Shown here: piece by piece, positions 1 to 9,539 of the stretch | Position numbering within the stretch: position 1 is the stretch's first letter | How the letters are laid out: each line of letters starts with the position of its first letter | Assembly (NCBI RefSeq): GCF_001412215.1 | Contig: NZ_LLWP01000009.1 | Span: 310,001-374,000, forward strand | Direction of reading: 5' to 3' | Length of the DNA stretch: 64,000 nt | From: Pedobacter sp. Hv1 | Lineage (GTDB): Bacteria > Bacteroidota > Bacteroidia > Sphingobacteriales > Sphingobacteriaceae | Notes under the pieces: generated by a model | Database searches by the model: none | Seen by the model: the letters and a program-made list of their open reading frames with translations, nothing else | Told to the model about the DNA's origin: nothing | Translations under genes and position numbers: made by a program

Positions 1-1979
1 TGAATGCTTTTAACCTCGTCATTGATGTTGTATAAGCGTACACCAGTTACAATGGCATCATAAGTTGAAAGATCGTTAGTTAAAACCTGAGCTGGGCTAA
101 GTCGGGTTACCTCGTACCCAATCTGTTTCAATGCATCGGCCACCAGATCGCCAGCACCATCAATATAGGCAATACGTTTGCCTACAATCTTTAAATCAAT
201 TTTTTCTACTCTGGCAGATGCCTGCGGAAAAATAGTGATGTTAGGGATATGCTCATAGCTAATGGTTCTTAACCCCTTATTATCGATTGCTCCATTTACG
301 TTTACTTGTAAATCCAGATTGCCACTATTGGTTTCATTGCCAGGAGTAATGGTAAAACTAATGGTCTGCTCATCGCCTTTGCGGGTTAAATTGAAATTTA
401 TTTTTTCGGGATTGCTTTTCCATCCTTTTGGCAATTGTGGAGTGACAGCGCCTGAGCTATTGTTTCTGAAACTTTTAAGTTGAACAGTAACCGTCTTGGC
501 ATTGGTGCCATTAAACATAAAAGCCTTTTCACTTAACGTTGCCGTAACTGTAGGAGCCAGTACTAAAGGTTGGTATTGCTCGCCACGAATGGGATCTGTT
601 GATTTATATACAATTGGTTGGTCAAGTTCAATTTTTTCTCCATTAATGGTCAATTGGAGTTTAATACTTAACGATTTTGGATTCTCAGGATAACCTACTT
701 CTTGTTGCGAAGCGATAACGAACTGTCCAATTGGATGGTTTTTGGCCAGCCAATAAGGTTGTGTAAGGTCACTGGCCGAAGAGCTAACCTTAGCTTCGGT
801 AACCGACAATTTATTTGGGGTTAATGAAATGGTATTTTTATTTCCGATGTTCAATGTAACAGACAAAGGGAATGTTGCAGCTACTCTTGAAATGGCCTGA
901 ACTCTTACAGGAATAGTATCGCCAGCGGCATAGCTATTTTCTGGGGCATTGGCCTCTACCCAAATTCCAGCGCAAGCTAAAATAAGCTCATCTACCAACT
1001 GATGGTTAAATGAAGTATTTTGTGTTAACTTTTTAAGTTTTAATAAATTTGGTAAAGCTAACCAAGGGGCATTGCTGCGGTAGTTAGATTGAATCTGGTT
1101 CAAGAGTGTGGCTACTTCTTTGTTGTCAATTGCCGTATTTACGCCATCTAATAAATCGTTTTTTGCCGGATCGCCAGCTACATGACTAAAGTATTCTAAA
1201 GCCTCGCCACGTTGTAAGGTAGAACCAAAACCTTGGCTTTTGTGGTTGGTACGGCTAATTGCTGCAATTTCGCCATAACTTTTGCCTAATAATGGGTTAA
1301 ATAGGCCAACATCCATTTTAAGCTGATCGGCAGCAGTGGTATTGGTACTGCCAAAATTAAAGGTATTCCACACTATTCTTTTGGCTTGCCAAACTTGTAC
1401 ATATTTTAACTGTTCAGGAAAACGTTTCGGATCGGCGGCGGCACTAAAGGCTTCTCTGGCCAAAATTGCAGAACCAGCATGATGCCCATGACCTGCTCTA
1501 GCATCTTCTGGAAAACGGGTAATAATTACATCGGGCCTAAACTTGCGAATGACCCAAACCACATCGGCTAAGATTTGTTCCTTGCCCCAAATCTTAAAAC
1601 TCTCATCAGAGGTTTTAGAAAAACCAAAATCATTTGCACGGGTAAAAAACTGCTCGGCGCCATCAATGTTACGGGCAGCTAGGAGTTCTTGGGTTCTAAT
1701 TAAGCCTAACAATTCTGCCTGTTCATTGCCAATTAAGTTCTGACCACCATCACCCCTGGTTAAAGAGAGGTAGCCAGTTCTTACTTTTGCTTCCTTAGCT
1801 AAATAAGCCAGCAAACGTGTATTTTCATCGTCTGGGTGGGCGGCAATGTATAAAACACTTCCCTTAACACCTAGTTTAGCCAGGCCTAAAGCAATTTCTG
1901 CAGCATTCATTTGTTGCATCTGTGCTTTTAAAAAACAAGGGAATAACAATAAAATAAAAAAAGAGATCCGAGAGTTCAT
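1..1979 (-). CDS. PIG-L family deacetylase, 3' end cut by window edge
   Basis: The frame is open from an ATG at 1979 to the left edge, giving about 659 residues of a longer protein. The N-terminus is a signal peptide ending near LKAQ (residue 20), so the protein is exported. Residues 48-52 read HPDDE, preceded by YIAA, and residues 163-167 read GHGHH. These are the zinc-binding and catalytic motifs of PIG-L/LmbE N-acetylglucosaminyl deacetylases. The catalytic domain covers about residues 35-300. The following 350 residues look like beta-rich (Ig or NPCBM-like) segments and then a ThuA/glutamine-amidotransferase-like stretch (the GVRLYN region), as in the long secreted PIG-L proteins of Bacteroidota. 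Substrate is unknown; a GlcNAc-containing glycan is the family expectation. The C-terminus is missing. Confidence 0.9.
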   Translation of the reverse strand, partial: MNSRISFFILLLFPCFLKAQMQQMNAAEIALGLAKLGVKGSVLYIAAHPDDENTRLLAYLAKEAKVRTGYLSLTRGDGGQNLIGNEQAELLGLIRTQELLAARNIDGAEQFFTRANDFGFSKTSDESFKIWGKEQILADVVWVIRKFRPDVIITRFPEDARAGHGHHAGSAILAREAFSAAADPKRFPEQLKYVQVWQAKRIVWNTFNFGSTNTTAADQLKMDVGLFNPLLGKSYGEIAAISRTNHKSQGFGSTLQRGEALEYFSHVAGDPAKNDLLDGVNTAIDNKEVATLLNQIQSNYRSNAPWLALPNLLKLKKLTQNTSFNHQLVDELILACAGIWVEANAPENSYAAGDTIPVRVQAISRVAATFPLSVTLNIGNKNTISLTPNKLSVTEAKVSSSASDLTQPYWLAKNHPIGQFVIASQQEVGYPENPKSLSIKLQLTINGEKIELDQPIVYKSTDPIRGEQYQPLVLAPTVTATLSEKAFMFNGTNAKTVTVQLKSFRNNSSGAVTPQLPKGWKSNPEKINFNLTRKGDEQTISFTITPGNETNSGNLDLQVNVNGAIDNKGLRTISYEHIPNITIFPQASARVEKIDLKIVGKRIAYIDGAGDLVADALKQIGYEVTRLSPAQVLTNDLSTYDAIVTGVRLYNINDEVKSI

Positions 1980-2201
1980 ACCGTATTTTAATGGTGTAAA
2001 TTAACTAATTTTTAGCATAACCTCAGAGCAGTATCGGATTGTTTCGTAACAATTTGACCTTAAAACGAGATTTGTTGGCTTGTTTGTTAAATGATGCAGG
2101 TTAAAAATTAGATGAGTCCAACTCCCATTCCTCAGTTTAAACTTTCTTTCGTCAAAAGCGAAATAGTTGTATAGATAAAGCCTTAATCAAGAGATCATTT
2201 A

Positions 2202-2209
2202 TACCTTTG
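2202..2209 (+). promoter_or_regulatory. Possible -7 element (TACCTTTG) for the LEA-like lipoprotein gene
   Basis: TACCTTTG matches the Bacteroidota -7 consensus TAnnTTTG and lies 24 bases before the ATG at 2234. I see no good TTTG at the -33 position, so this is only half a promoter by sequence. Confidence 0.4.
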
Positions 2210-2233
2210 CTCCCATATTAGCGTTAACAGAGC

Positions 2234-2833
2234 ATGAATAAATTTTTTTTCCTCCTGCTATTTACAGCAGTTTTATCTTCTTGCAGCATCAATAAACAAG
2301 CACAACAAATTAAAGCATTAGAAAAGTGCGAATATAAATTGGTTGATGCCAATAACATTACTTTAGCTGGTACAGATGTTAAGAAATTGATTGCAGGTAA
2401 ATCGTTGAACTTGATTAATGCACCAGCTTTAGCATTGGCTTTTTTACGACAAGATATTCCACTAAGAGCAGATCTAAAATTAGAGATTAAAAATCCATCG
2501 AATTCTTTGGCAGCCATTAACAACTTTGAGTATATCGTTTTAATTAACAAACAAGAAATCATAAATGGTACGGTAGATCAACGGGTAGCTATACCCGCAG
2601 GTGAAACCAGTGTTGTACCTTTGGCGTTAAATACCAATATCTATAAATTTCTTTCCAATTCGAAGATCTTAGATGATGTGACACAGTTTTTAACCAGTGC
2701 ATCAAACGGAACAGAAGCAAAAGGATTGGTTACCATTAAAATTAAACCTTCTATCATGGTAAGTGGAAGCTTGGTTAAATACCCAGGATACATTACCATA
2801 GACAAAGAGATCAGCAGCAAAATTTTGTTGTAA
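2234..2833 (+). CDS. LEA-type-2-like lipoprotein
   Basis: A 199-residue protein with a lipoprotein signal peptide; the lipobox LSSC puts the modified Cys near residue 17, so it is probably anchored in the periplasm or outer membrane. The mature part is one beta-rich domain of about 150 residues. It carries the LEA14/water-stress-like pattern (LKLEIKNPS, then a middle IPAGETSVVPL) found in small Bacteroidota lipoproteins. The role in the cell is unknown. It stands alone between divergent and downstream genes, about 250 bases from the PIG-L gene start and 300 from the next gene. Start chosen because the signal peptide begins directly at this ATG. Confidence 0.7.
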   Translation: MNKFFFLLLFTAVLSSCSINKQAQQIKALEKCEYKLVDANNITLAGTDVKKLIAGKSLNLINAPALALAFLRQDIPLRADLKLEIKNPSNSLAAINNFEYIVLINKQEIINGTVDQRVAIPAGETSVVPLALNTNIYKFLSNSKILDDVTQFLTSASNGTEAKGLVTIKIKPSIMVSGSLVKYPGYITIDKEISSKILL

Positions 2834-3134
2834 CTCCATCAAAGAAAAGGTTGATCACATTTTTCTCGCAGTTCATCACATTTTTTATTGGCAATAAAAA
2901 TGGTTGGGCATCTTTATCACTATGATTTATAAAATAGATCATCAAAAAATGTTAGCGTAATTTTTGAGCGCCAATGGCTTTGTGTATTTGGTTCTAGCAA
3001 GTTATTGCCCTACGGAATATTCGTAACAAACGCGTTATAAAACAACTTTAATGAACTGTGTTTATAGTTTTTATGCAACAATTTAGAACTTATGGAGTCC
3101 TGCTAGTAGTTTTAAATTTATCCTGAACCTTTTT
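2834..3134. other. Intergenic gap without recognised content
   Basis: About 300 bases between the LEA-like lipoprotein and the outer-membrane barrel gene. I see no hairpin with a T-run, no open frame with coding character and no complete TTTG/TAnnTTTG promoter. The promoter of the next gene is probably here but is not clear by eye. Confidence 0.5.
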
Positions 3135-5918
3135 ATGAAGAAAATTTTATTCTTATTTGCCCTTGTCTTAACTTCTAATTTCTTATTTGCCCAAAAAGGG
3201 AGTGTTACCGGTGTTTTAATGGACAGTACCGACCATAAGCTGACACTTAATTTTGCTACGATCTCTATCTTTAAAGGTGCAGATACCGTATTAACCACTT
3301 ATAAATTATCTGACGATAAAGGAGTCTTTAAAATCAATAATTTAGATTTTGGTGTTAAATATCGCTTGGTAGTTAATGCTTGGATGTACGGTGTTTTAAG
3401 AAAAGAAGTAATATTGAATGCTTCAGAACCAAATGTTAATCTTGGTAATGTGTTTTTATCTCCCAAGTCTAATACTTTAAACGAAATTGTGGTATTATCT
3501 GAAAGACCACCTGTTATTGTAAGAAAAGATACCATAGAATTTAATGCAGAATCTTTTAAAACTTTGCCAACTGCTGTAGTAGAAGATCTGTTAAAGAAAC
3601 TACCAGGAGTTGCCATTGCCTCTGATGGTTCTATTCAGGTAAATGGCAAAACAGTAAGCAAAATTTTGGTAGAAGGAAAAGAGTTTTTTGGTGGCGACCA
3701 ACAAATAGCCACCAAGAACCTTCCAGCAAACATCATAGACAAAATACAGGTAAGTGACGATAAGGAAGCCAAACGGAATGATCCTGATTTGTTGGCTTCT
3801 AATACCCCACAGGTGATTAACCTTAAATTGAAGAAAGCGATTAAACAAGGTGCATTTGGGAAAATTTTTGCCGGTGGCGGACCAAATGAAAGGTATGAAA
3901 CAGGAGCCATTATGAGCTTTTTTAGAGATACCACTCAGGTTAGTTTATTGGCTTATAGCAATAACATCAATAGGCCAGGTTTTGGTATCAATGATGTGAT
4001 GCGGATTGGTGGTTTTCAACGGATGGGCGTAAATTCGATAATGGTAAATTCTGATGGTGGTTTTGAACTCAATGGCATGGGTTTCGGTGGCACCACTGGA
4101 GGGATACAACAATCGTCGGGTGCGGGTGCAAATTTTAATACCTTAACCAAAAAGGGAATTAAATTAAACGGGAGGTATTTTTTCGGGCAAAGCAATACCA
4201 CCATAGAGCAGTTGTTAGATATTGATCAGACAATTAAAAATGGAAGATTATTAACAGCTACTAACTCTAATCAGCTCAATAAAAACTACAATCATGTTTT
4301 TGGGGCAAAGGCCGAAATTAAATTAGATAGCTTAACTACTTTAACGATTGAGCCTTCTGTAAATCTAAATATTGTACGCAATGCAAATGTCTTACTTTCA
4401 CAAAATAGAAATGCATCAAATCAACTCTTAAGTGATGGGGTTAACAATATAAGGAACCAGGGCGACAATACCTCTTTTTTAATTATAGGGAACTTATGGA
4501 AAGATTTTAAAAAGGCTGGTAGAAGTTTCAATGCGAGTTTCAATGTTTCTAAAAAGAACAATTTTGGCAACAACTATAATGCTTCTACCACTAATTTTTA
4601 TGATCCTGTTTCAATAGATATCAAAGACCAACTCCGCGATAATGATGTCCGTAATTTCAACACCTTCCTCAATTTCAATTACAATGAACCTATTAGTAAA
4701 AAATTGAGTTTGACATTGGCTTCAAGCGGTAATTACATAGACAATGAAAATGCTTTGGCCACCTTTTATAGAGATCCATTAAGTCAGGCTTATGATATTG
4801 CAGTGCCAGATTTTACACAGACCGTTGCACAATCGGGTATCAAAACCAATAACAGGGCATCATTGAAATGGAAAATAACAAAGGATCTCAACATTCAACC
4901 CGGTTTTGTTTTCAATACCATCGATTTAAAGAATAGCTTTAATAGCTCAAAATATCCAGACTTTGAACAAAATTTCAAGTTTATGGCACCTATGCTTACC
5001 ATCAGGTATAAAGACTTGAGTATTAACTATTCTCCAAGTTTTAGAGAGCCAGATGTAAATTATGTACAACCTATTGCCAATAATACCAATCCGTTGTTCA
5101 TCCAAAATGGGAATTCAAATTTAAAACCAGCAAAAACACATCAAATAGGATTTAATTTATATAAATACGATACCAAAAATAGTTTGAACTATAATGCGAA
5201 CCTTTATGGTAATGTTGATTATGATGGGATCATTATGGCAAGGACTATTGACAATAAAACAGGTGTACAAACCTCTACCCCGATTAATGCAGATGGTATT
5301 TATAGATTTAATGCTAACTTTAGCATTACCAAAGAGTTTAAAAATACCAAACGACAATTGAGTATTGGAACGGGGTTTTGGTCTAACTATACCAGAAATA
5401 TTGTACAAGTTGATGGCGAACGTAGTTATGCCTATATCTTAGGGTTCAATCCACGAGCAAATATCCGCCTTAACTTAAATGACAAATTCGAGCTTTCTGA
5501 AAGTTACAATCTGGGAATCAATAGCAGCAAATACGATTCGCCAATTTACAAGGATATCAATTACTTAACCCATAATAGCGAAACAGAACTGATTGTGCGT
5601 TGGCCAAAAAAAATGGTGTGGGAAACTACTTATAGAATCCTATACAATACGCAAACAGTGGCAGGTGCTAACAACAATATTAAAATCTGGAATGCTGCGC
5701 TTACTTTGTTGTTTATGAAAAATGATCGAGCTCAATTGAAATTTGCAGTGAATGATATCTTAAATACGAATACAAGAAGGAATATTTACATTAACGAGAA
5801 CTCAATCCGTGATGCAAGAACAAGTAATTTGGGCAGACATGGATTAGTTACCTTGACTTATAACATCCAAAATTTTGGTGGTAAAGTAGGTGGTAAGGAT
5901 ACATTTTTTAGATTTTAA
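3135..5918 (+). CDS. Outer-membrane beta-barrel protein with carboxypeptidase-like N-domain and plug
   Basis: A 927-residue protein with a signal peptide (residues 1-19, ending LFAQ). A carboxypeptidase regulatory-like domain (about 22-110) is followed by a plug-like segment (about 120-215; LPGVAIASDGSIQVNGK and ILVEGKEFFGGD are typical) and a long C-terminal barrel. This is the TonB-dependent-like OMP_b-brl_3 architecture of Bacteroidota. It ends in an aromatic residue (FFRF), as outer-membrane barrels do. A Gly/Met-rich loop lies near residues 285-335. No TonB box is obvious. The TlpA-like gene starts 33 bases downstream, so the two are probably co-transcribed. The second barrel gene of this class (41874-44669) has the same layout. 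Substrate unknown. Confidence 0.85.
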   Translation: MKKILFLFALVLTSNFLFAQKGSVTGVLMDSTDHKLTLNFATISIFKGADTVLTTYKLSDDKGVFKINNLDFGVKYRLVVNAWMYGVLRKEVILNASEPNVNLGNVFLSPKSNTLNEIVVLSERPPVIVRKDTIEFNAESFKTLPTAVVEDLLKKLPGVAIASDGSIQVNGKTVSKILVEGKEFFGGDQQIATKNLPANIIDKIQVSDDKEAKRNDPDLLASNTPQVINLKLKKAIKQGAFGKIFAGGGPNERYETGAIMSFFRDTTQVSLLAYSNNINRPGFGINDVMRIGGFQRMGVNSIMVNSDGGFELNGMGFGGTTGGIQQSSGAGANFNTLTKKGIKLNGRYFFGQSNTTIEQLLDIDQTIKNGRLLTATNSNQLNKNYNHVFGAKAEIKLDSLTTLTIEPSVNLNIVRNANVLLSQNRNASNQLLSDGVNNIRNQGDNTSFLIIGNLWKDFKKAGRSFNASFNVSKKNNFGNNYNASTTNFYDPVSIDIKDQLRDNDVRNFNTFLNFNYNEPISKKLSLTLASSGNYIDNENALATFYRDPLSQAYDIAVPDFTQTVAQSGIKTNNRASLKWKITKDLNIQPGFVFNTIDLKNSFNSSKYPDFEQNFKFMAPMLTIRYKDLSINYSPSFREPDVNYVQPIANNTNPLFIQNGNSNLKPAKTHQIGFNLYKYDTKNSLNYNANLYGNVDYDGIIMARTIDNKTGVQTSTPINADGIYRFNANFSITKEFKNTKRQLSIGTGFWSNYTRNIVQVDGERSYAYILGFNPRANIRLNLNDKFELSESYNLGINSSKYDSPIYKDINYLTHNSETELIVRWPKKMVWETTYRILYNTQTVAGANNNIKIWNAALTLLFMKNDRAQLKFAVNDILNTNTRRNIYINENSIRDARTSNLGRHGLVTLTYNIQNFGGKVGGKDTFFRF

Positions 5919-5951
5919 ATGTAACTTGGTATCAACCAACTGTGCCATTTT

Positions 5952-7298
5952 ATGAAATTGATTAAAAATTTAACCACTATTATTCTTCTTAATTGTGTAG
6001 CTGTATTTACCACAACTGCCCAAACAGTTGGCGTTGTTAAACTAAAGGGAGAGTTAAAGGGATTTAACAATCAGGTAAATGTAGAAGATATTTCTGCATT
6101 CCAGTATTTGTTGCCACCAAAGGCAAACAATATCATTGTGCCTGATTCGGCGGGAAGATTTCGTATACAACTCAAGCTTACTAAACCTAATTATTATCGA
6201 TTAGGTCGAAACATATTGTATTTGTCTCCAGGTGATGACCTAGAGGTAATGGTAGATTACAGAGATCCAAACAAAGCTACCTTTAAAGGGAAGGGTGCAT
6301 CAGCCAATAGCTATTTAAAGAATACACCTTTTCCTAAGGGAGGTTCTTTCATTGCGGCTGGAGAGCATGTTAAAGAAACCCCAGAAGCAACTTGTTTAGC
6401 GATTGAGAGTTTGGCAAGATTGAGAGAGAAAGAGCTTGCTGCCACACCACAAATTACACCAGAATTTAGACGTTTAGAAACTGCTCGAATTAAAGCTGAC
6501 CTGATCAATAGCTATATGAATGGTGGATTTTATAGTACCTATAAGCTAAAACTGAAAGATGAAGCTGGAAAGGAATTTTTAGCAAAATATCAAAAAGTAA
6601 TTGAACCAAAGGTTAAGCTATTGAGCAAAAACTTTACCGATGCTTCTTTATTACAATTGGTGGTGTATAGAGATATTGCAGATGAGGTGATCAAAGAAGG
6701 AGGCAAGCCTGCAGATATCCAACAAATCAAAGATTTTGATATCGTTTCTGCTCTGGTTAGAAAAATGCAAAAGGAAAGCGATAAGCAATTGTTGGCCAAT
6801 TTTAAAACAGAAATAGCAGTATTAAAAACCCCATCTTATCAAGCGGCAGCCAATCAGATGCTCAGCTATTTAATGGCATTTGGCAAAGGAGATCAAGCGG
6901 TAGATTTTATGGTGCTTACCGATGCAGGAAACAAAGTGAATTTAAGCAGTTTAAAAGGCAAGGTCATATATGTTGACCTTTGGGCTACCTGGTGTGGCCC
7001 TTGTATGCAAGAAATGCCAGCCTACGAAAAATTGAAGCAAAAATATGCTAGTCAACCAGATGTAGCGTTTGTATCGTTGTCAATAGACGATAGTGAGGCG
7101 CTTTGGAAAGAGAGCCTTACCCAACGTAAAACAGAGGGTTACCAATGGTTAATCAACCGTTCTAAACTACAAGCTTATAATATTGTAACTATTCCAAGAA
7201 GTTTGCTGATTGATAAAAACTTTAAAATGGTAGATATGAATGCGCCAATGCCTTCGCAGCCTGCAGCCATCAAAGCCATTGATGAGCTCTTGAAATAA
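5952..7298 (+). CDS. TlpA-like thiol-disulfide oxidoreductase
   Basis: A 448-residue exported protein. Residues 1-24 form a signal peptide ending TTAQ. A DUF4369-like/helical region covers about 25-300. A C-terminal thioredoxin fold (about 305-448) carries the active site WCGPC at residues 347-351 in a WATWCGPC context, as in TlpA/ResA proteins. A cis-Pro loop (TIPRSLLI) follows. Such proteins reduce or oxidise disulfides in the periplasm. Placement directly after the outer-membrane barrel gene suggests it serves that system, but the partner is not known. A bidirectional terminator follows. Confidence 0.88.
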   Translation: MKLIKNLTTIILLNCVAVFTTTAQTVGVVKLKGELKGFNNQVNVEDISAFQYLLPPKANNIIVPDSAGRFRIQLKLTKPNYYRLGRNILYLSPGDDLEVMVDYRDPNKATFKGKGASANSYLKNTPFPKGGSFIAAGEHVKETPEATCLAIESLARLREKELAATPQITPEFRRLETARIKADLINSYMNGGFYSTYKLKLKDEAGKEFLAKYQKVIEPKVKLLSKNFTDASLLQLVVYRDIADEVIKEGGKPADIQQIKDFDIVSALVRKMQKESDKQLLANFKTEIAVLKTPSYQAAANQMLSYLMAFGKGDQAVDFMVLTDAGNKVNLSSLKGKVIYVDLWATWCGPCMQEMPAYEKLKQKYASQPDVAFVSLSIDDSEALWKESLTQRKTEGYQWLINRSKLQAYNIVTIPRSLLIDKNFKMVDMNAPMPSQPAAIKAIDELLK

Positions 7299-7319
7299 AA
7301 GAATTTAATAGGTTAAAAT

Positions 7320-7350
7320 AAAAGCTCATGGGGTTTGCCTATGAGCTTTT
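7320..7350. terminator. Bidirectional rho-independent terminator
   Basis: AAAAGCTCAT (7320-7329) pairs with ATGAGCTTTT (7341-7350). A-run and T-run flank the stem, so it can stop transcription from the TlpA-like gene (+) and from hutU (-), which converge here. Confidence 0.85.
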
Positions 7351-7357
7351 ATAATTT

Positions 7358-9025
7358 TTATTTCAATCCCAATCGGTGCGTTCTTAAAGTGTCTTTGGCA
7401 ATATCGTAACCAGCATCTGCATGGCGAATTACGCCCATAGCAGGGTCATTGTGTAAAACACGTTTAATGCGAACAGCAGCATCTGCAGTGCCATCAGCAA
7501 CGATAACCATACCTGCATGAATAGAATAGCCTATACCAACGCCTCCACCATGGTGTAAAGAAACCCAACTTGCACCACCAGCAGTGTTAATTAAAGCATT
7601 TAAAATTGGCCAATCTGCTACTGCATCAGAACCATCAAGCATGGCTTCTGTTTCGCGATTTGGAGAAGCTACAGAACCCGTATCTAAATGATCTCTCCCG
7701 ATTACAATTGGTGCTTTTACTTTTCCATCAGCTACCAATTGATTAAAGGCCAAGCCTGCTTTTTCTCTTTCTCCTTGTCCTAACCAACAAATCCTTGCAG
7801 GTAAACCCTGAAAAGCAATACGTTCTTGTGCCATGGTAATCCATTGTCTCAGACTTTCATTTTCTGGGAACAATTCGAGGATCAATTTATCCGTTTCGTA
7901 AATGTCTTGTGGGTCGCCACTTAGAGCAGCCCAACGGAAAGGACCTTTACCTTCGCAAAATAACGGGCGGATATAAGCGGGTACAAAACCAGGGAAATCA
8001 AATGCATTTTTAACCCCTACTTCTAAAGCTCTTCCACGTAAGTTATTGCCATAATCGAAGGTGATTGCCCCACGTTTCTGCAATTCGAGCATTTGGGTAA
8101 CATGTTTGGCCATGGTAGCATAAGAACGTTTGGTATATTCTTCTGGGTTTTCCGTTCTCAATGTACTCGCTTCAGCCACACTTAATCCCTCTGGGAAATA
8201 ACCAATTAACGGATCATGTGCTGAAGTTTGATCTGTTAAAGTATCAGGGGTAATGTTGCGGTCTATTAGTCTTTGCAACAGTTCAACCGCATTACAAACT
8301 ACACCAATAGAAATGGCTTTATTTTCTGTTTTATATTGAAGTGCCCTATCAATTGCTTCATCAATATCATAAACAATCTCGTCAATATATCTTGTTTCTA
8401 AGCGTTTTTTAATGCGCCATTCTTCTACATCTGCAGCCAAACAAACGCCTTGGTTCATGGTAATGGCCAATGGTTGTGCACCACCCATACCACCCAAACC
8501 TGCGGTTACATTTAGCGTGCCTTTTAAATTGCTTTGGAAATGTTTTTTGGCAAGTGCCGAATAAGTTTCGTAAGTGCCTTGTACAATGCCTTGAGAGCCG
8601 ATGTAGATCCATGAGCCGGCAGTCATCTGTCCGTACATCATCAATCCTTTGTCTTCTAATTCGTCAAAGTGTTGTTGGGTTGCCCATTTAGGTACCAATT
8701 GAGAATTGGAGATTAAAACCCTAGGCGCATCCTTATGCGTTGGTAAAACACCAACAGGTTTGCCAGACTGGATCAATAAAGTCTCGTCTTCTTCTAAGTT
8801 TTTTAAAGCTTTGATAATTAAAGCTAATGCTTCTTTGTTACGAGCTGCTTTTCCACGGCCACCATAAACAATCAGGTCTTCTGGTCGTTCGGCAACTTCT
8901 GGATCTAAGTTATTTAACAGCATTCTAAGTGCTGCTTCTTGTACCCAACCTTTGCAAGTTAAGGTGTTTCCATTTGGAGTTAGTTTTGTGCTAAGGTTTA
9001 AACCCTCTAGTGTATTTGAAGTCAT
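7358..9025 (-). CDS. hutU: Urocanate hydratase
   Basis: A 555-residue cytoplasmic enzyme with the full length of the family (about 555). It converts urocanate to 4-imidazolone-5-propionate, the second step of histidine breakdown. The NAD-binding glycine motif GLGGMGGAQ is present near residue 175. The conserved YGNNLRGRA and LFCEGKGPFRW stretches around the active-site Cys, and the C-terminal GGASWVSLHHGGG, are also present. It is separated from hutH (15118-16605) by about 6 kb of unrelated genes, and no hutI or hutG is in the window. Its start lies 9 bases from a small divergent gene. Confidence 0.97.
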   Translation of the reverse strand: MTSNTLEGLNLSTKLTPNGNTLTCKGWVQEAALRMLLNNLDPEVAERPEDLIVYGGRGKAARNKEALALIIKALKNLEEDETLLIQSGKPVGVLPTHKDAPRVLISNSQLVPKWATQQHFDELEDKGLMMYGQMTAGSWIYIGSQGIVQGTYETYSALAKKHFQSNLKGTLNVTAGLGGMGGAQPLAITMNQGVCLAADVEEWRIKKRLETRYIDEIVYDIDEAIDRALQYKTENKAISIGVVCNAVELLQRLIDRNITPDTLTDQTSAHDPLIGYFPEGLSVAEASTLRTENPEEYTKRSYATMAKHVTQMLELQKRGAITFDYGNNLRGRALEVGVKNAFDFPGFVPAYIRPLFCEGKGPFRWAALSGDPQDIYETDKLILELFPENESLRQWITMAQERIAFQGLPARICWLGQGEREKAGLAFNQLVADGKVKAPIVIGRDHLDTGSVASPNRETEAMLDGSDAVADWPILNALINTAGGASWVSLHHGGGVGIGYSIHAGMVIVADGTADAAVRIKRVLHNDPAMGVIRHADAGYDIAKDTLRTHRLGLK

Positions 9026-9034
9026 ATCAAGGCA

Positions 9035-9427
9035 ATGTTACAATTTCAAATGTATGAAATTTATGTTATTTGCGTAGGTTTGTTGTCGAAATTGAAAAAG
9101 AAGCGCTTACATATCCAACGAATTTTAACCGTAGTATTGCTATGGGTGTTTTCGCTAGCCATTACACCATGGGGTGCTTTGCACCATCACGAAGAAGTGG
9201 TGTCTACTGCAGTAGAAAAACATTGTATGCATAAGGTACACATCAAAACACAACAAGAAACTTGTTTGATCTGTGCTGCTCATTTCGAAAAAAATTACAC
9301 CACTACAAATTATACGTATACTACTTATTTAATAGGTAAACGTATTACGAAACATAACGCTATAGTAACAGGTTCGTATACAGAACTTATTTCTACAGCA
9401 CTTAGGGGACCCCCAGCTTTTTCATAA
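9035..9427 (+). CDS. Small His/Cys-rich membrane or periplasmic protein
   Basis: Up to 130 residues. A basic stretch (KLKKKRLHIQR) is followed by one hydrophobic segment (ILTVVLLWVFSLAI), then a periplasmic tail with HHHEE, KHCMHKVH and CLIC, which looks like a metal-binding region. No known family is recognised with certainty. Small proteins like this often stand just upstream of TonB-dependent receptors in Bacteroidota, and here a receptor follows after 112 bases. The annotated ATG is only 9 bases from the hutU start, which leaves no room for promoters. The true start may therefore be further in, for example at an alternative codon before the KLKKKRL stretch. Metal sensing or delivery is an inference. 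Confidence 0.6.
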   Translation: MLQFQMYEIYVICVGLLSKLKKKRLHIQRILTVVLLWVFSLAITPWGALHHHEEVVSTAVEKHCMHKVHIKTQQETCLICAAHFEKNYTTTNYTYTTYLIGKRITKHNAIVTGSYTELISTALRGPPAFS

Positions 9428-9441
9428 TTACCTAGAATTCG

Positions 9442-9523
9442 ATAAGCCAACATCGGCTTATAATCCACTATTATTTAATTATCAGATAAACCTGCTATGG
9501 CCTGAGGCTATCGGCATTTATCT
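9442..9523 (+). other. Two hairpins in the leader of the TonB receptor gene
   Basis: First hairpin: ATAAGCC (9442-9448) pairs with GGCTTAT (9455-9461). Second, longer hairpin: AGATAAA (9484-9490) with TTTATCT (9517-9523), TGC (9493-9495) with GCA (9514-9516), and ATGGCC (9497-9502) with GGCTAT (9506-9511), closing a TGA loop. No T-run follows, so they are not simple terminators. They end 17 bases before the receptor ATG and could affect its translation or mRNA processing. Confidence 0.45.
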
Positions 9524-9539
9524 CTAGAAAGAATTTATT